Shown: one piece after another, positions 33,601 through 40,818 of the stretch
Position numbering within the stretch: position 1 is the stretch's first letter
Layout: every line of letters begins with the position of its first letter
From: Alphaproteobacteria bacterium
Lineage (GTDB): Bacteria > Pseudomonadota > Alphaproteobacteria > GCA-2731375
Length of the DNA stretch: 64,000 bases
NCBI GenBank assembly: GCA_016776605.1
Contig: JADHTB010000016.1
Coordinates: 28,294 to 92,293 of the forward strand
Direction: 5' to 3'
Program-made: the position numbers and the translations under genes
Notes under the pieces: generated by a model
Database searches by the model: none
The model's input: only the letters and a program-made list of their open reading frames with translations
Told to the model about the DNA's origin: nothing

Positions 33601-33941
33601 GGTTCGATCCGACGGGGCGCTTCCGGCAGGATTTCCCGCACGGCACGGCCCAAATGCGCCTCGGCCGGCTGACCGTTCAGGGCCGCCAATACCGGATTGA
33701 TATAGCTATATTGCAGTTCCACATCGAAGACGCAAAAGCCGACGGGAACCGTGGCAAATATTTGCGAAAGCTCGCGCAGTGGCCGCTCCAAGTCTCCTCC
33801 GTTCAAGCCATCTCTCCCCAGCACAAGGGTGACATTCGTGCCATACCTTACCCGTGGATTTAGAATTGTATTCACCCCGGCAGACGATCCTAGGTTATAT
33901 CCGCATGCTAATAAAGCGGGCCCGGTGCTGGTATCCAACAC
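30621..33941 (-). CDS. Hybrid sensor histidine kinase, five PAS domains plus receiver
   Basis: 1106 aa from a GTG at 33941 (a GTG at 33824 is an alternative). Domains: PAS 1 about 58-170; coiled coil 172-225; PAS 2 (PAS_7 type) 226-340; PAS 3 about 352-465; PAS 4 about 478-592; PAS 5 (PAS_7) 600-715; HisKA with GGVAHDFNNLLAVMMGNL (phospho-acceptor H740); HATPase with NLAINARDAMPEGG, DHGHGIS and GTGLGLSMVYG; receiver 981-1100 with D988 and phospho-acceptor D1032 (LLLTDIMLPG). PAS 3 and PAS 4 are tandem copies (SSDWFWEMDADLRF / TSDWFWEMDENLRF). No transmembrane segment, so a cytoplasmic sensor. No cognate response regulator or output gene is adjacent. Confidence 0.93.
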   Translation of the reverse strand: MLDTSTGPALLACGYNLGSSAGVNTILNPRVRYGTNVTLVLGRDGLNGGDLERPLRELSQIFATVPVGFCVFDVELQYSYINPVLAALNGQPAEAHLGRAVREILPEAPRRIEPALRQVLATGEIVVGGTTATEVAGEPGAIKSFRNIFSPICNERGDVVGVSCLVTDVTAESRAETRLQTHLETLEAQVAARTVDLKSVNQRLENEIQEHQHAELARQESQAQLIDAIESISQGFVIYDAGDRILACNQRIRELLPELAGLLVPGTHYADLIRANIKHREYDLTAREISAVVDEWIGYHHDLSAPWDIPTVNDRRLRVTGSRTNGGGIAEIITDVTASRLAELALRHSEQRFQDFAISSSDWFWEMDADLRFTYMSPNVEQAVGIPTEIYLGHTAKELLGADADSEVWRGHLAGFERHEPFRDFVYLRQGEGTEDRWLSSSGIPIFAENGEFTGYRGVGSDVSKRMRTEDALRVSERRFRDFADNTSDWFWEMDENLRFTQISSSVEKIIGLPVESHLGKTRLEIGFSDTDTPEWREHLAKLERHEPYSDFLHHRFTPLGERWILSNGVPVFDDGGQFKGYFGTGKDITGLRQAERTNQRFLEAIEKLTEGVALFDTEDRFVVCNAQYRRLSANRANYLAPGKTFEDTLREIIANGDLPAADDDPEGWLEKRLARRRGTGGTFEMRRGMFDLLISENKLPDGSIVMTLRDMTELKKSESQLRQAQKMEAIGQLTGGVAHDFNNLLAVMMGNLVLLEDDLGPGHEHLELTAPIMRAIDQAVELTKRMLAFARLQPLEVGVVDANALLGDMLPILRSSLAEEIVVEFALAEDLATCMADPGQLEQAILNLAINARDAMPEGGRLCFETRNVSLADDPSDGQSAVKQRPYVMIAVTDHGHGISAEDQLRIFDPFFTTKKLGKGTGLGLSMVYGFVKQSNGQITVESVEGAGTTFRAYLPAGGEIRPDDHLVTAKGNVSPQGNAIILLVEDEEQVRALVARVLRQRGYQVLVAENALVGLELLAAHPNIDLLLTDIMLPGGLNGRQLADVAVAERPTLKVLFMSGYAKDAIVRQGRLNPDVRLLAKPFTPSTLAQYVSEALEQNIPDLL

Positions 33942-33989
33942 AGGCTGGGTTCACGCCAGCCATGCGATACGGGCTTTGGCCGAAGCATC

Positions 33990-34018
33990 GTTTACGCCAG
34001 CCCGGCGCTAGCGTAAAC
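33990..34018. promoter_or_regulatory. 8-bp inverted repeat upstream of the thioesterase gene
   Basis: GTTTACGC (33990-33997) and GCGTAAAC (34011-34018) flank a 13-base spacer, 34 bp before the ATG at 34053. The symmetry and position suit a dimeric regulator operator; no regulator gene is next to it. Confidence 0.35.
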
Positions 34019-34052
34019 TGCGGCAATTCACAGGAGCTTGTTCGTATCACCC

Positions 34053-34550
34053 ATGTCTATTCCAATCCCCTTTGACCAATATCGCGCAACCGTTCAACCA
34101 GAGTGGATCGACCACAATGGCCACATGAACATGGGCTATTATATGGTGGTGTTTGATTTCGCGACCGATGAGTTCATGGATTTTGTCCATCTGACCCGGG
34201 CCCATCGCAAGGAACATCAGGTCACCACCTTCTCCCTGGAAGGGCATATCACCTATAACCGGGAAATCGGCGAGGGTGAGCCCCTGCGCTTTACCACCGA
34301 GCTGTTGGACTTCGATGAAAAGCGTTTTCACTATATCCATCATATGTATCACGCGACCGAGGGCTATCTGGCATCCACCAACGAATTGATGAGCCTGCAT
34401 GTCTCGTTGGCGACGCGCCGGTCTGCCCCCATGGAACCGGCCATTCTGGACCGCCTGGCGGCAATCAAGGCCGCCCATGCCACCCTGCCGCCGAATCCTT
34501 ATACCAGCCGGATGATCGGGCTGCGCGCCAAGGCAACAACGAATACCTAA
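34053..34550 (+). CDS. Thioesterase family (hotdog-fold) protein
   Basis: 165 aa from the ATG at 34053; a TTG at 34038 is also in frame. The hotdog motif VQPEWIDHNGHMNMGYYMVVFDFATDEF contains the D-H-N-G-H-M-N arrangement of 4HBT-type acyl-CoA thioesterases, with the catalytic Asp/Asn positions preserved, followed by SLEGHITYNREIGEGE. Close relatives are found in carnitine/betainyl-CoA operons, but no carnitine dehydrogenase is here. It is followed after about 40 bp by an SDR and then by a carboxymuconolactone decarboxylase-like gene, so a short catabolic set is likely. The physiological thioester is unknown. Confidence 0.85.
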   Translation: MSIPIPFDQYRATVQPEWIDHNGHMNMGYYMVVFDFATDEFMDFVHLTRAHRKEHQVTTFSLEGHITYNREIGEGEPLRFTTELLDFDEKRFHYIHHMYHATEGYLASTNELMSLHVSLATRRSAPMEPAILDRLAAIKAAHATLPPNPYTSRMIGLRAKATTNT

Positions 34551-34591
34551 CAGTGTCGAATAAAGGCACGCGTACAAAAATAGAGGACAGC

Positions 34592-35362
34592 ATGACAAAT
34601 CCCATGAACCTGACGGACCAGACTATTTTGATCACCGGCGCGGGTCAGGGCATCGGCCAGGCCACGGCGGAATTGGCGGTCGAATTGGGCGCCAAGGTGG
34701 CGCTGGTCGATCTGAACGGCGACGCGGTGCATCAGGTTGCCGATAGCCTGGGCGAAAATGCCAAGGCCTATGTGGGCAGCGTGGCGGAGCCGGGCTTCGT
34801 ACAGGACATGGTAGCCGACGTGGTGCGCGACTTTGGCGCTATCCATGGCCTGATGAATAATGCCGGCATCGTGCGCGCGGCGATGATCCATAAAATGCCC
34901 GTGGAAACCTGGCAACAAGTCATCGACGTCAATCTGACCGGCGTCTTCCTATGCCTGCAGGCCGTTGGCCGGCATCTAATGGAACGCGTTAAGGACGGCG
35001 ACGAGGCACCGGGTTCCATCGTCAATGTTTCCTCCATCGCGGGCCGGCGGGGCACCATAGGGCAGATCAACTATGGCGCCGCCAAATCCGGTGTCCTGGG
35101 CATCACCATGAGTGCCGCCAGGGAATGGGGCCGCTTTTCCATTCGGGTCAATTCGGTTTGCTTTGGCCTGGTCGAGACGACCATGACCGAAACCGTTCGC
35201 GGCGAGAAGTTCCGCGATCAATATATGGCGCAAATTCCCATGGGGCGCTTTTCCGCACCGGGTGAAGTGGCCAAGCCGGTCTGTTTTCTGCTTTCCGATG
35301 GCGCCAGCTATATCACCGGACAGCATCTTAACATCGATGGCGGCGCCTGCATCGGGATGTAG
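34592..35362 (+). CDS. SDR family oxidoreductase
   Basis: 256 aa from the ATG at 34592 (the frame extends to 34553 without a Shine-Dalgarno). Cofactor motif TGAGQGIGQATAE, acidic D at the end of beta-2 (ALVDLNGD, favouring NAD), NNAGIVR, SSIAGRRG and catalytic YGAAKSG. The C-terminus YITGQHLNIDGGACIGM is FabG-like. It lies between the thioesterase and the carboxymuconolactone decarboxylase-like gene on the same strand and probably oxidises a hydroxyacyl intermediate of the same route. It is only distantly related to the SDR at 26149-26928. Confidence 0.9.
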   Translation: MTNPMNLTDQTILITGAGQGIGQATAELAVELGAKVALVDLNGDAVHQVADSLGENAKAYVGSVAEPGFVQDMVADVVRDFGAIHGLMNNAGIVRAAMIHKMPVETWQQVIDVNLTGVFLCLQAVGRHLMERVKDGDEAPGSIVNVSSIAGRRGTIGQINYGAAKSGVLGITMSAAREWGRFSIRVNSVCFGLVETTMTETVRGEKFRDQYMAQIPMGRFSAPGEVAKPVCFLLSDGASYITGQHLNIDGGACIGM

Positions 35363-35447
35363 CCACGGACCGGTTACTGCGAAATTGATTGAGAGCCTAC
35401 CAGGATTTATCCGCGCCACCCGGCCATAGCATTTAGGAAAAACAGAC

Positions 35448-35996
35448 ATGCCCCGCATTTCCCCGCTTGAACCCGCCGATATGAATGCCGAACAACGCAA
35501 GTTCCATGACAACATCCTGGCCGGGCCCCGTGGCAGCATGGGGGGCCCATTCAAGGCTTGGATTCACAGCCCCGTATTTGCCGATCGAGCCCAACATGTC
35601 GGTGAATATTGCCGTTTCGACAGCGTCCTGGAAACCCGCCTGTCCGAGCTGGCCATTTTAATCACCGCCCGCCAGTGGACCGCACAGTTCGAATGGTACG
35701 CGCACGCGCCCATGGCCCTGGACGGCGGCCTGTCCCCCGAGATCATCGCCGACCTGCGGGAACGCCGGCAACCCACCTTTGCCAAGGCCGATGAGGCAGC
35801 CGTCTATAAATTCTGTACAGAGCTTTACCGCAACTCCGCCGTAACCGATGCCACCTATGACGAGACAAAGGCGCAACTGGGCGAGCAGGGGGTGGTCGAT
35901 CTGGTTGGAATTCTGGGATATTACGCGCTGGTTTCCATGACCCTGAATGTCTTCGAGATGCCCCTTCCCGACGGCGTGGCGCCACCGTTGTCATAG
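35448..35996 (+). CDS. Carboxymuconolactone decarboxylase (CMD/AhpD-like) family protein
   Basis: 182 aa, all-alpha. The region LETRLSELAILITARQWTAQFEWYAHAPMALDGG has the E-x7-T-A-R-x4-Q-F-E-W-x2-H pattern of the CMD family, in which Glu and His form the active site, but the AhpD redox pair C-x2-C is missing. So peroxidase activity is unlikely; a decarboxylase or hydrolase-like role is possible. It follows the SDR by 85 bp on the same strand. The substrate cannot be deduced. Confidence 0.87.
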   Translation: MPRISPLEPADMNAEQRKFHDNILAGPRGSMGGPFKAWIHSPVFADRAQHVGEYCRFDSVLETRLSELAILITARQWTAQFEWYAHAPMALDGGLSPEIIADLRERRQPTFAKADEAAVYKFCTELYRNSAVTDATYDETKAQLGEQGVVDLVGILGYYALVSMTLNVFEMPLPDGVAPPLS

Positions 35997-36037
35997 TGCC
36001 ATAGCCACGCCTGTCTCGACTGCTCGGAACCAGCCGG

Positions 36038-36325
36038 CTATTCGCCGGGCAACTGGCGAAAATCCGGGCCGGCCGGGCCGCTCCAGGTTTCCGCCGTCAC
36101 CGCTTCCACCTTTGCAGCCGGCGGTCCCTGGTGACAATGGCTCAGCATGGCCTCGACGTCGCTTGCCAGCCCGGAAAAAACCGCCTCGACACTGCCATCG
36201 CGGCGGTTGCGTACCCAGCCCCGCAAGCCCAGGGCCCGGGCCGTCGCAACCGCCCAGCCGCGATACCAGACACCCTGGACCCTGCCTTGAATAACCACCC
36301 GAACCGTTCGTTGCGGGGGCGCCAA
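36038..36325 (-). CDS. Acylphosphatase
   Basis: 95 aa. The active-site block VIQGRVQGVWYRGWAVATARAL supplies the catalytic Arg, and GWVRNRRDGSVEAVFSG supplies the catalytic Asn, both in the expected places. It hydrolyses acyl phosphates such as acetyl or carbamoyl phosphate. The start is a TTG at 36325; there is no ATG that keeps the catalytic loop intact. It begins 8 bp after the pccA stop on the same strand, so it is probably the last gene of the pccB-pccA transcript. Confidence 0.92.
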   Translation of the reverse strand: MAPPQRTVRVVIQGRVQGVWYRGWAVATARALGLRGWVRNRRDGSVEAVFSGLASDVEAMLSHCHQGPPAAKVEAVTAETWSGPAGPDFRQLPGE

Positions 36326-36333
36326 CGGCGGGC

Positions 36334-38319
36334 CTATTCGAATTCCAGGATGACGTCGTCCACCGCCAGGCTGTCGCCGGGCGCGGCGTTCAGCGCCGCA
36401 ATGACGCCGTCACGTTCCGCACGCAGAATATTTTCCATCTTCATGGCTTCCACCACCGCCAAGGTCTGGCCGGCCTTGACCGCGTCACCCACGGCCACAT
36501 CCAGGGACACAACCAGCCCCGGCATGGGACACAATAGGTATTTTGACGTGTCGGGCGGTGCCTTGTGGGGCATCAGGGCGGCCAGCTCCGCCGCACGTGG
36601 ACTGCGCACCGTCACCAGGGCCTCGACCCCGCTATGATACAGCCGGAAGCCGCCGGCCTCGGGATCGGCCTGAATGGTGACGTGTTGGCCGTTCACCGTA
36701 CCGGTAAATAAACGTTGCCCAGGTTGCCAATAGCTGCGCACGGCGATTAATCGCCCGGCCAGCCCCACATCGAAGCCATCCTCGACCGCCTCGACGCTTA
36801 CCGGGTGTTGTTCGCCGTCCAGGCCGACCACCCACGCCGCCCCGAAGGTTGGGCGATAGTGCGCCAATTGCCCGCTGATCGATGCCTCGCGCTGACCGGT
36901 GCGCCGATGCATCAGCACTCCGGCCGCCAACAACGCGTCCAGCAAAGTGCCCTGGCGCGGCGCCCCGGTAAAGCCGTCGGGATATTCTTCGTCGATAAAG
37001 GCCGTTGTTAAGCGGCCCTCGGCAAAACGGGGATGGTTGATCAGGGCAGACAGGAAACTTATGTTATGGCTTATGCCGCGCAGGTAATAACCGTCCAACG
37101 CCGCGCCCATTGCCGCGATTGCCTCGGCCCGGTCCCGGCCCTTGGTGATCAATTTGGCAATCATCGGATCGTAATACATGCTGATTTCAGAGCCTTCGAT
37201 CACCCCGGTATCAACCCGCACGTTGGCTGTCTGGACTGGCGGTTGGCAGCGCACCAGGCGGCCAATGGAGGGCATGAAATTGCGGTAGGGATCTTCCGCG
37301 TACAACCGGCATTCAATGGCCCAGCCGTCGGCGCGCACGTCATCCTGGCGCAGGCTAATGGCTTCCCCGGCCGCGATGCGGATCATCTGCTCCACCAAAT
37401 CAACGCCGTAGACCATTTCGGTCACCGGGTGCTCCACCTGCAGGCGGGTATTCATTTCCAGGAAATAAAAATTTCGATCCTTGTCGACAATGAATTCCAC
37501 GGTGCCGGCCGAGCGGTAGTCCACCGCCCTGGCCAGGGCCACCGCCTGTTCGCCCATGGCCTGACGGGTGCCTGGGTCCAGGAACGGGCTGGGCGCCTCT
37601 TCAATTACTTTCTGATGGCGCCGTTGGATGGAGCATTCGCGCTCACCCAGATAGATGCAATTGCCGTGGCCATCGGCCAAAACCTGAATCTCGATATGGC
37701 GGGGCTGTTCAATGTATTTCTCGGCGAAGACCCGGTCATCGGCGAAACTGGATTTCGCCTCGTTCACGGCCGAGGTGAAGCCTTCCCGCGCCTCGGCCTC
37801 GTTATAGGCCACGCGCATGCCCTTGCCGCCGCCACCGGCAGAGGCTTTCAACATCACGGGATAGCCCAGATCGCCCGCCACCCGCACGGCTTCCTCGGCA
37901 TCGGCCAGCACCGCCAAATGTCCGGGCACCGAATTAACACCGGCGGCCTGGGCCAATTTCTTGGAGGCTATTTTGTCACCCATCGCCTCGATCGCACCCA
38001 CGGGCGGGCCGATGAAAGCGACGCCCATATCCGCCAGCGCCGTGGCGAAAGCGGAATTTTCCGACAAGAAGCCATAACCCGGATGCACCGCGTCGGCCCC
38101 GCTGCGCCTGACCGCATCGAGGATCCGTTCAATGACCAGATAACTTTCCGCTGCCGGTGCCGGGCCGATGGCAATGGCCTCGTCCGCCTCTTCCACATGC
38201 AGAGCCGTGGCATCCGCCTCTGAATGAACGGCGACGGTGGCAATGCCCATGGCCCGGGCCGTGCGAATGACCCGGCAGGCAATTTCGCCACGATTGGCGA
38301 TAAGAATTTTAGAGAACAT
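36334..38319 (-). CDS. pccA: Acetyl/propionyl-CoA carboxylase subunit alpha (biotin carboxylase plus biotin carrier)
   Basis: 661 aa from the ATG at 38319 (preceded in frame by a TTG). Domains in order: biotin carboxylase, 1-445 (KILIANRGEIACRVIRTA; ATP-grasp with KASAGGGGKGMR; EMNTRLQVEHPVTE with the catalytic Arg); linker/BT domain; C-terminal biotinyl domain with VVEAMKMENIL carrying the biotinylated lysine. Together with the adjacent beta subunit it carboxylates propionyl-CoA to methylmalonyl-CoA. The single-chain alpha with a fused carrier and a separate beta is the PCC arrangement. It lies about 60 bp downstream of pccB, across a short hairpin. Confidence 0.95.
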   Translation of the reverse strand: MFSKILIANRGEIACRVIRTARAMGIATVAVHSEADATALHVEEADEAIAIGPAPAAESYLVIERILDAVRRSGADAVHPGYGFLSENSAFATALADMGVAFIGPPVGAIEAMGDKIASKKLAQAAGVNSVPGHLAVLADAEEAVRVAGDLGYPVMLKASAGGGGKGMRVAYNEAEAREGFTSAVNEAKSSFADDRVFAEKYIEQPRHIEIQVLADGHGNCIYLGERECSIQRRHQKVIEEAPSPFLDPGTRQAMGEQAVALARAVDYRSAGTVEFIVDKDRNFYFLEMNTRLQVEHPVTEMVYGVDLVEQMIRIAAGEAISLRQDDVRADGWAIECRLYAEDPYRNFMPSIGRLVRCQPPVQTANVRVDTGVIEGSEISMYYDPMIAKLITKGRDRAEAIAAMGAALDGYYLRGISHNISFLSALINHPRFAEGRLTTAFIDEEYPDGFTGAPRQGTLLDALLAAGVLMHRRTGQREASISGQLAHYRPTFGAAWVVGLDGEQHPVSVEAVEDGFDVGLAGRLIAVRSYWQPGQRLFTGTVNGQHVTIQADPEAGGFRLYHSGVEALVTVRSPRAAELAALMPHKAPPDTSKYLLCPMPGLVVSLDVAVGDAVKAGQTLAVVEAMKMENILRAERDGVIAALNAAPGDSLAVDDVILEFE

Positions 38320-38365
38320 CAATGCAATACTTTCGCGTTTTAGCTAATTTTTGAGATCGGCCAAG

Positions 38366-38391
38366 CCACCCGCTCCCCCTGTTATAGGGGG
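38366..38391. repeat. Short hairpin at the pccB stop sharing 15 bp with the 22040 inverted repeat
   Basis: CCACCCGCTCCCCCT (38366-38380) is identical to the left arm at 22040. Here CCCCCT (38375-38380) and AGGGGG (38386-38391) make a 6-bp stem over GTTAT, and the stem-loop covers the pccB stop codon (38382-38384). It might attenuate transcription between pccB and pccA. Confidence 0.6.
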
Positions 38392-39914
38392 ATGTTGCCG
38401 TGCTTTTTCCAGGGATTGTCCAGCTTCTTATTTTTCAACATGGTCAACGCCCTGGCCAGCCGCCGGCGCGTGCTGTGGGGTGAGATGACATCGTCAATAT
38501 AGCCGCGCTTGCCGGCAATGAAAGGATTGGCGAAGGTCTCGCTATATTCCTGGGTCAATTCCGCGATCCGCTCCGGATTATCCAGCTCCGAGCGGAAGAT
38601 GATCTCCACCGCGCCTTTTGCCCCCATCACGGCGATCTCGGCCGCGGGCCAGGCGAAATTGACATCGCCGCGCAGATGTTTCGAGGCCATGACATCATAG
38701 GCCCCGCCATACGCCTTGCGGGTGATCACCGTAACCTTGGGCACCGTTGCCTCGGCATAGGCGTACAACAGCTTGGCGCCATGCATGATGATGCCGCCGT
38801 ATTCCTGTGCCGTGCCGGGCAGAAAGCCGGGCACATCCACGAAGGTTACGATGGGAATGCTGAAGCAGTCGCAGAAGCGCACGAAACGGGCGGCTTTGCG
38901 GGCCGAGTCAATATCCAGGCAACCGGCCAGCACCATCGGCTGATTAGCCACGAAACCTACCGTGGCGCCGTCGATACGGCCAAAGCCAATGATGATGTTG
39001 CCGGCGAATTCGGGCTGAATTTCATAGAAATCACCATCGTCCACGACTTTTTCCAGCAATTCCTTGATGTCATAAGGTTTGTTGGGATTGGCCGGCACAA
39101 GGGTATCCAGCGCGTTTTCCACCCGGTCGATGGGATCGTTGGTGGGCCGATGCGGCACGCTCTCCCGGTTCGACAGCGGCAGAAAGTCGAACAGCCGGCG
39201 GATCTGGGCCAGGGCCTCCACATCATTTTCAAAGGCCAGGTCGGCGACACCGGATTTCCGGCTGTGGGTCGAGGCGCCCCCCAGTTCTTCATGGGTCACC
39301 TCTTCCTGGGTCACCGTCTTCACCACGTCCGGGCCGGTGACATACATGTAAGAGCTGTCCTTGACCATGCAGATGAAGTCCGTCATCGCTGGCGAATAAA
39401 CCGCCCCGCCGGCACATGGCCCCATTATCACCGAGATCTGCGGCACCACGCCCGAGGCCATGACATTGCGCTGAAAGACTTCCGCATAGCCGCCCAGCGA
39501 GGCCACGCCTTCTTGAATACGGGCGCCACCGGAATCGTTCAGGCCGATCACCGGCGCCCCGGTTTTCATGGCCTGATCCATGATTTTGCAGATTTTTTCC
39601 GCATGCGCCTCGGACAAGGAACCGCCAAAGACGGTAAAATCCTGGCTGAAAACAAAGACCAGGCGGCCATTGATGGTGCCCCAGCCGGTGACAACGCCAT
39701 CGCCCGGTATCCGCTGTTCCGCCATGCCAAAATCTTCGCAGCGATGCTCGACGAACATGTCGTATTCCTCGAACGAGTCGGGATCGAGAAGGAATTCCAA
39801 CCTCTCGCGCGCCGTCAGTTTACCTTTGGCATGTTGCGCCTGAATGCGTTTTTCGCCGCCACCGGCCCGCGCCGCGGCGCGTTTCGTTTCTAGCTGACGC
39901 AGGATTTGCTGCAT
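38382..39914 (-). CDS. pccB: Propionyl-CoA carboxylase subunit beta (carboxyltransferase)
   Basis: 510 aa from the ATG at 39914, the usual PccB length; a longer frame to 39986 adds 24 unconserved residues. The N-terminus [20 protein letters not shown] followed by [15 protein letters not shown] is typical. Oxyanion-hole glycines lie in [20 protein letters not shown] and [16 protein letters not shown] (CoA half) and in [16 protein letters not shown] and [10 protein letters not shown] (biotin half). It transfers the carboxyl from biotin to propionyl-CoA. A GGGAGG Shine-Dalgarno precedes the start. A composite palindromic repeat lies 89 bp upstream, within its promoter/leader region. Confidence 0.96.
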   Translation of the reverse strand: MQQILRQLETKRAAARAGGGEKRIQAQHAKGKLTARERLEFLLDPDSFEEYDMFVEHRCEDFGMAEQRIPGDGVVTGWGTINGRLVFVFSQDFTVFGGSLSEAHAEKICKIMDQAMKTGAPVIGLNDSGGARIQEGVASLGGYAEVFQRNVMASGVVPQISVIMGPCAGGAVYSPAMTDFICMVKDSSYMYVTGPDVVKTVTQEEVTHEELGGASTHSRKSGVADLAFENDVEALAQIRRLFDFLPLSNRESVPHRPTNDPIDRVENALDTLVPANPNKPYDIKELLEKVVDDGDFYEIQPEFAGNIIIGFGRIDGATVGFVANQPMVLAGCLDIDSARKAARFVRFCDCFSIPIVTFVDVPGFLPGTAQEYGGIIMHGAKLLYAYAEATVPKVTVITRKAYGGAYDVMASKHLRGDVNFAWPAAEIAVMGAKGAVEIIFRSELDNPERIAELTQEYSETFANPFIAGKRGYIDDVISPHSTRRRLARALTMLKNKKLDNPWKKHGNIPL

Positions 39915-40002
39915 GAACCTATCGCCTCCCCAACGGGACATTGTTACACCAACCCGTTTGATAGCACGATACGGGGCCGCGCGCATATTGCGGAGAAGCT
40001 TG

Positions 40003-40102
40003 AAGCACTTTCATTCTGAAAATGCTCAGACCTTTGGAATTAGGGCAATTTTTCCAATCACTTAGAATCGCTTCGCGATTCTTATTAATTCGGGATTGCT
40101 CT
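40003..40102. repeat. Composite palindromic repeat, copy 3 (module A 40003-40029, module B 40041-40102)
   Basis: Module A (GAAGCACTTTCATTCTGAAA...) keeps the TTC loop with two arm mismatches. Module B differs from copy 2 at three to five positions (TAGGGCAATT, CTTATTAATT, CGGGATTGCT) and keeps the perfect AGAATCGC-TTC-GCGATTCT hairpin. It lies between the 3' end of the ATP12 gene and the start of pccB. Confidence 0.9.
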
Positions 40103-40119
40103 GGCCGCCCAGAGGCAAA

Positions 40120-40818
40120 TTAAATTGTGCGGTGAAGCTCCAGGAAACGGGTGGCCTGCTCGAATTCGCCCCACAAACCGGCGGCGTGCGCCTCGGCCTC
40201 GGCGTCCCGGCCCCAGCGTTCCACCTGATAGTCGTGGTCCAACCGGGCCGCGGACCAGGCCGCCACGGCATCTAAAGCACCGGCGCTGACCGCCAGGGCC
40301 AAAACCAGAGAGCCGGTAATGGTGACAAGATCATTCAAGCCGGCCAGTTCCATGACGTCATGACCATCCACCGCCTTATGCAGAGCGGCCAGCGCCGCTG
40401 CATCCTGGGCGATGTGGCGAATGCCAACCGTGGTGGCAAGAGTGGCGCCGTGACGTGCCGCCGCCCAGGTCAGCCAGGGTAACCAGAGTTGTTCCTGACG
40501 TTGCACCAGATCCTCTGGTTCGCTGGCCCGATAACATAGTAAATCAGTGCCGCCAAAACCGGCCAAATTATCCACCACGGCGCCCCGTTGCCCGCTAACC
40601 ATATCGATCGCGGTGTTGGCCAGGCGTAACAGCGGCATGGTCTCGGGCGTTATAGTCTCGCCTTGTTGCCGCCACTCCTCGGCAATGGCCTCGGCCAGGA
40701 CCTTGGAGCGGACGGCAAAGGCGGCCTTTTTCGGCGTCCGGACCGGCCGGCCATCCAATGCGATGCATAAGCCCTCGGCCTGCGACACCACGGCGACTTG
40801 CTTATAAAACCGCTTCAT
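40120..40818 (-). CDS. ATP12 family F1-ATPase assembly chaperone
   Basis: 232 aa. The N-terminus RFYKQVAVVSQAEGLCIALDGRPVRTPKKAAFAV is the hallmark of ATP12 proteins (PF07542), and the central GTDLLCYRASEPEDLVQRQEQLWLP is strongly conserved. ATP12 binds the F1 alpha subunit during ATP synthase assembly in mitochondria and alphaproteobacteria, which helps to place the organism. Its ATG overlaps the stop of the AsmA gene as ATGA, so the two are translationally coupled. The length is normal. Confidence 0.94.
   Translation of the reverse strand: MKRFYKQVAVVSQAEGLCIALDGRPVRTPKKAAFAVRSKVLAEAIAEEWRQQGETITPETMPLLRLANTAIDMVSGQRGAVVDNLAGFGGTDLLCYRASEPEDLVQRQEQLWLPWLTWAAARHGATLATTVGIRHIAQDAAALAALHKAVDGHDVMELAGLNDLVTITGSLVLALAVSAGALDAVAAWSAARLDHDYQVERWGRDAEAEAHAAGLWGEFEQATRFLELHRTI

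Noticed and set aside
37033..38223. Long plus-strand frame of 396 codons opposite pccA
   Set aside because: It mirrors the codon pattern of the highly conserved biotin carboxylase on the other strand, is rich in His/Gly/Arg and shows no domain. The same holds for 38676-39893 opposite pccB, 16280-17233 opposite the acyl-CoA synthetase, 26515-27549 opposite the aminotransferase and SDR, and 47333-48364 opposite rarA/degP.
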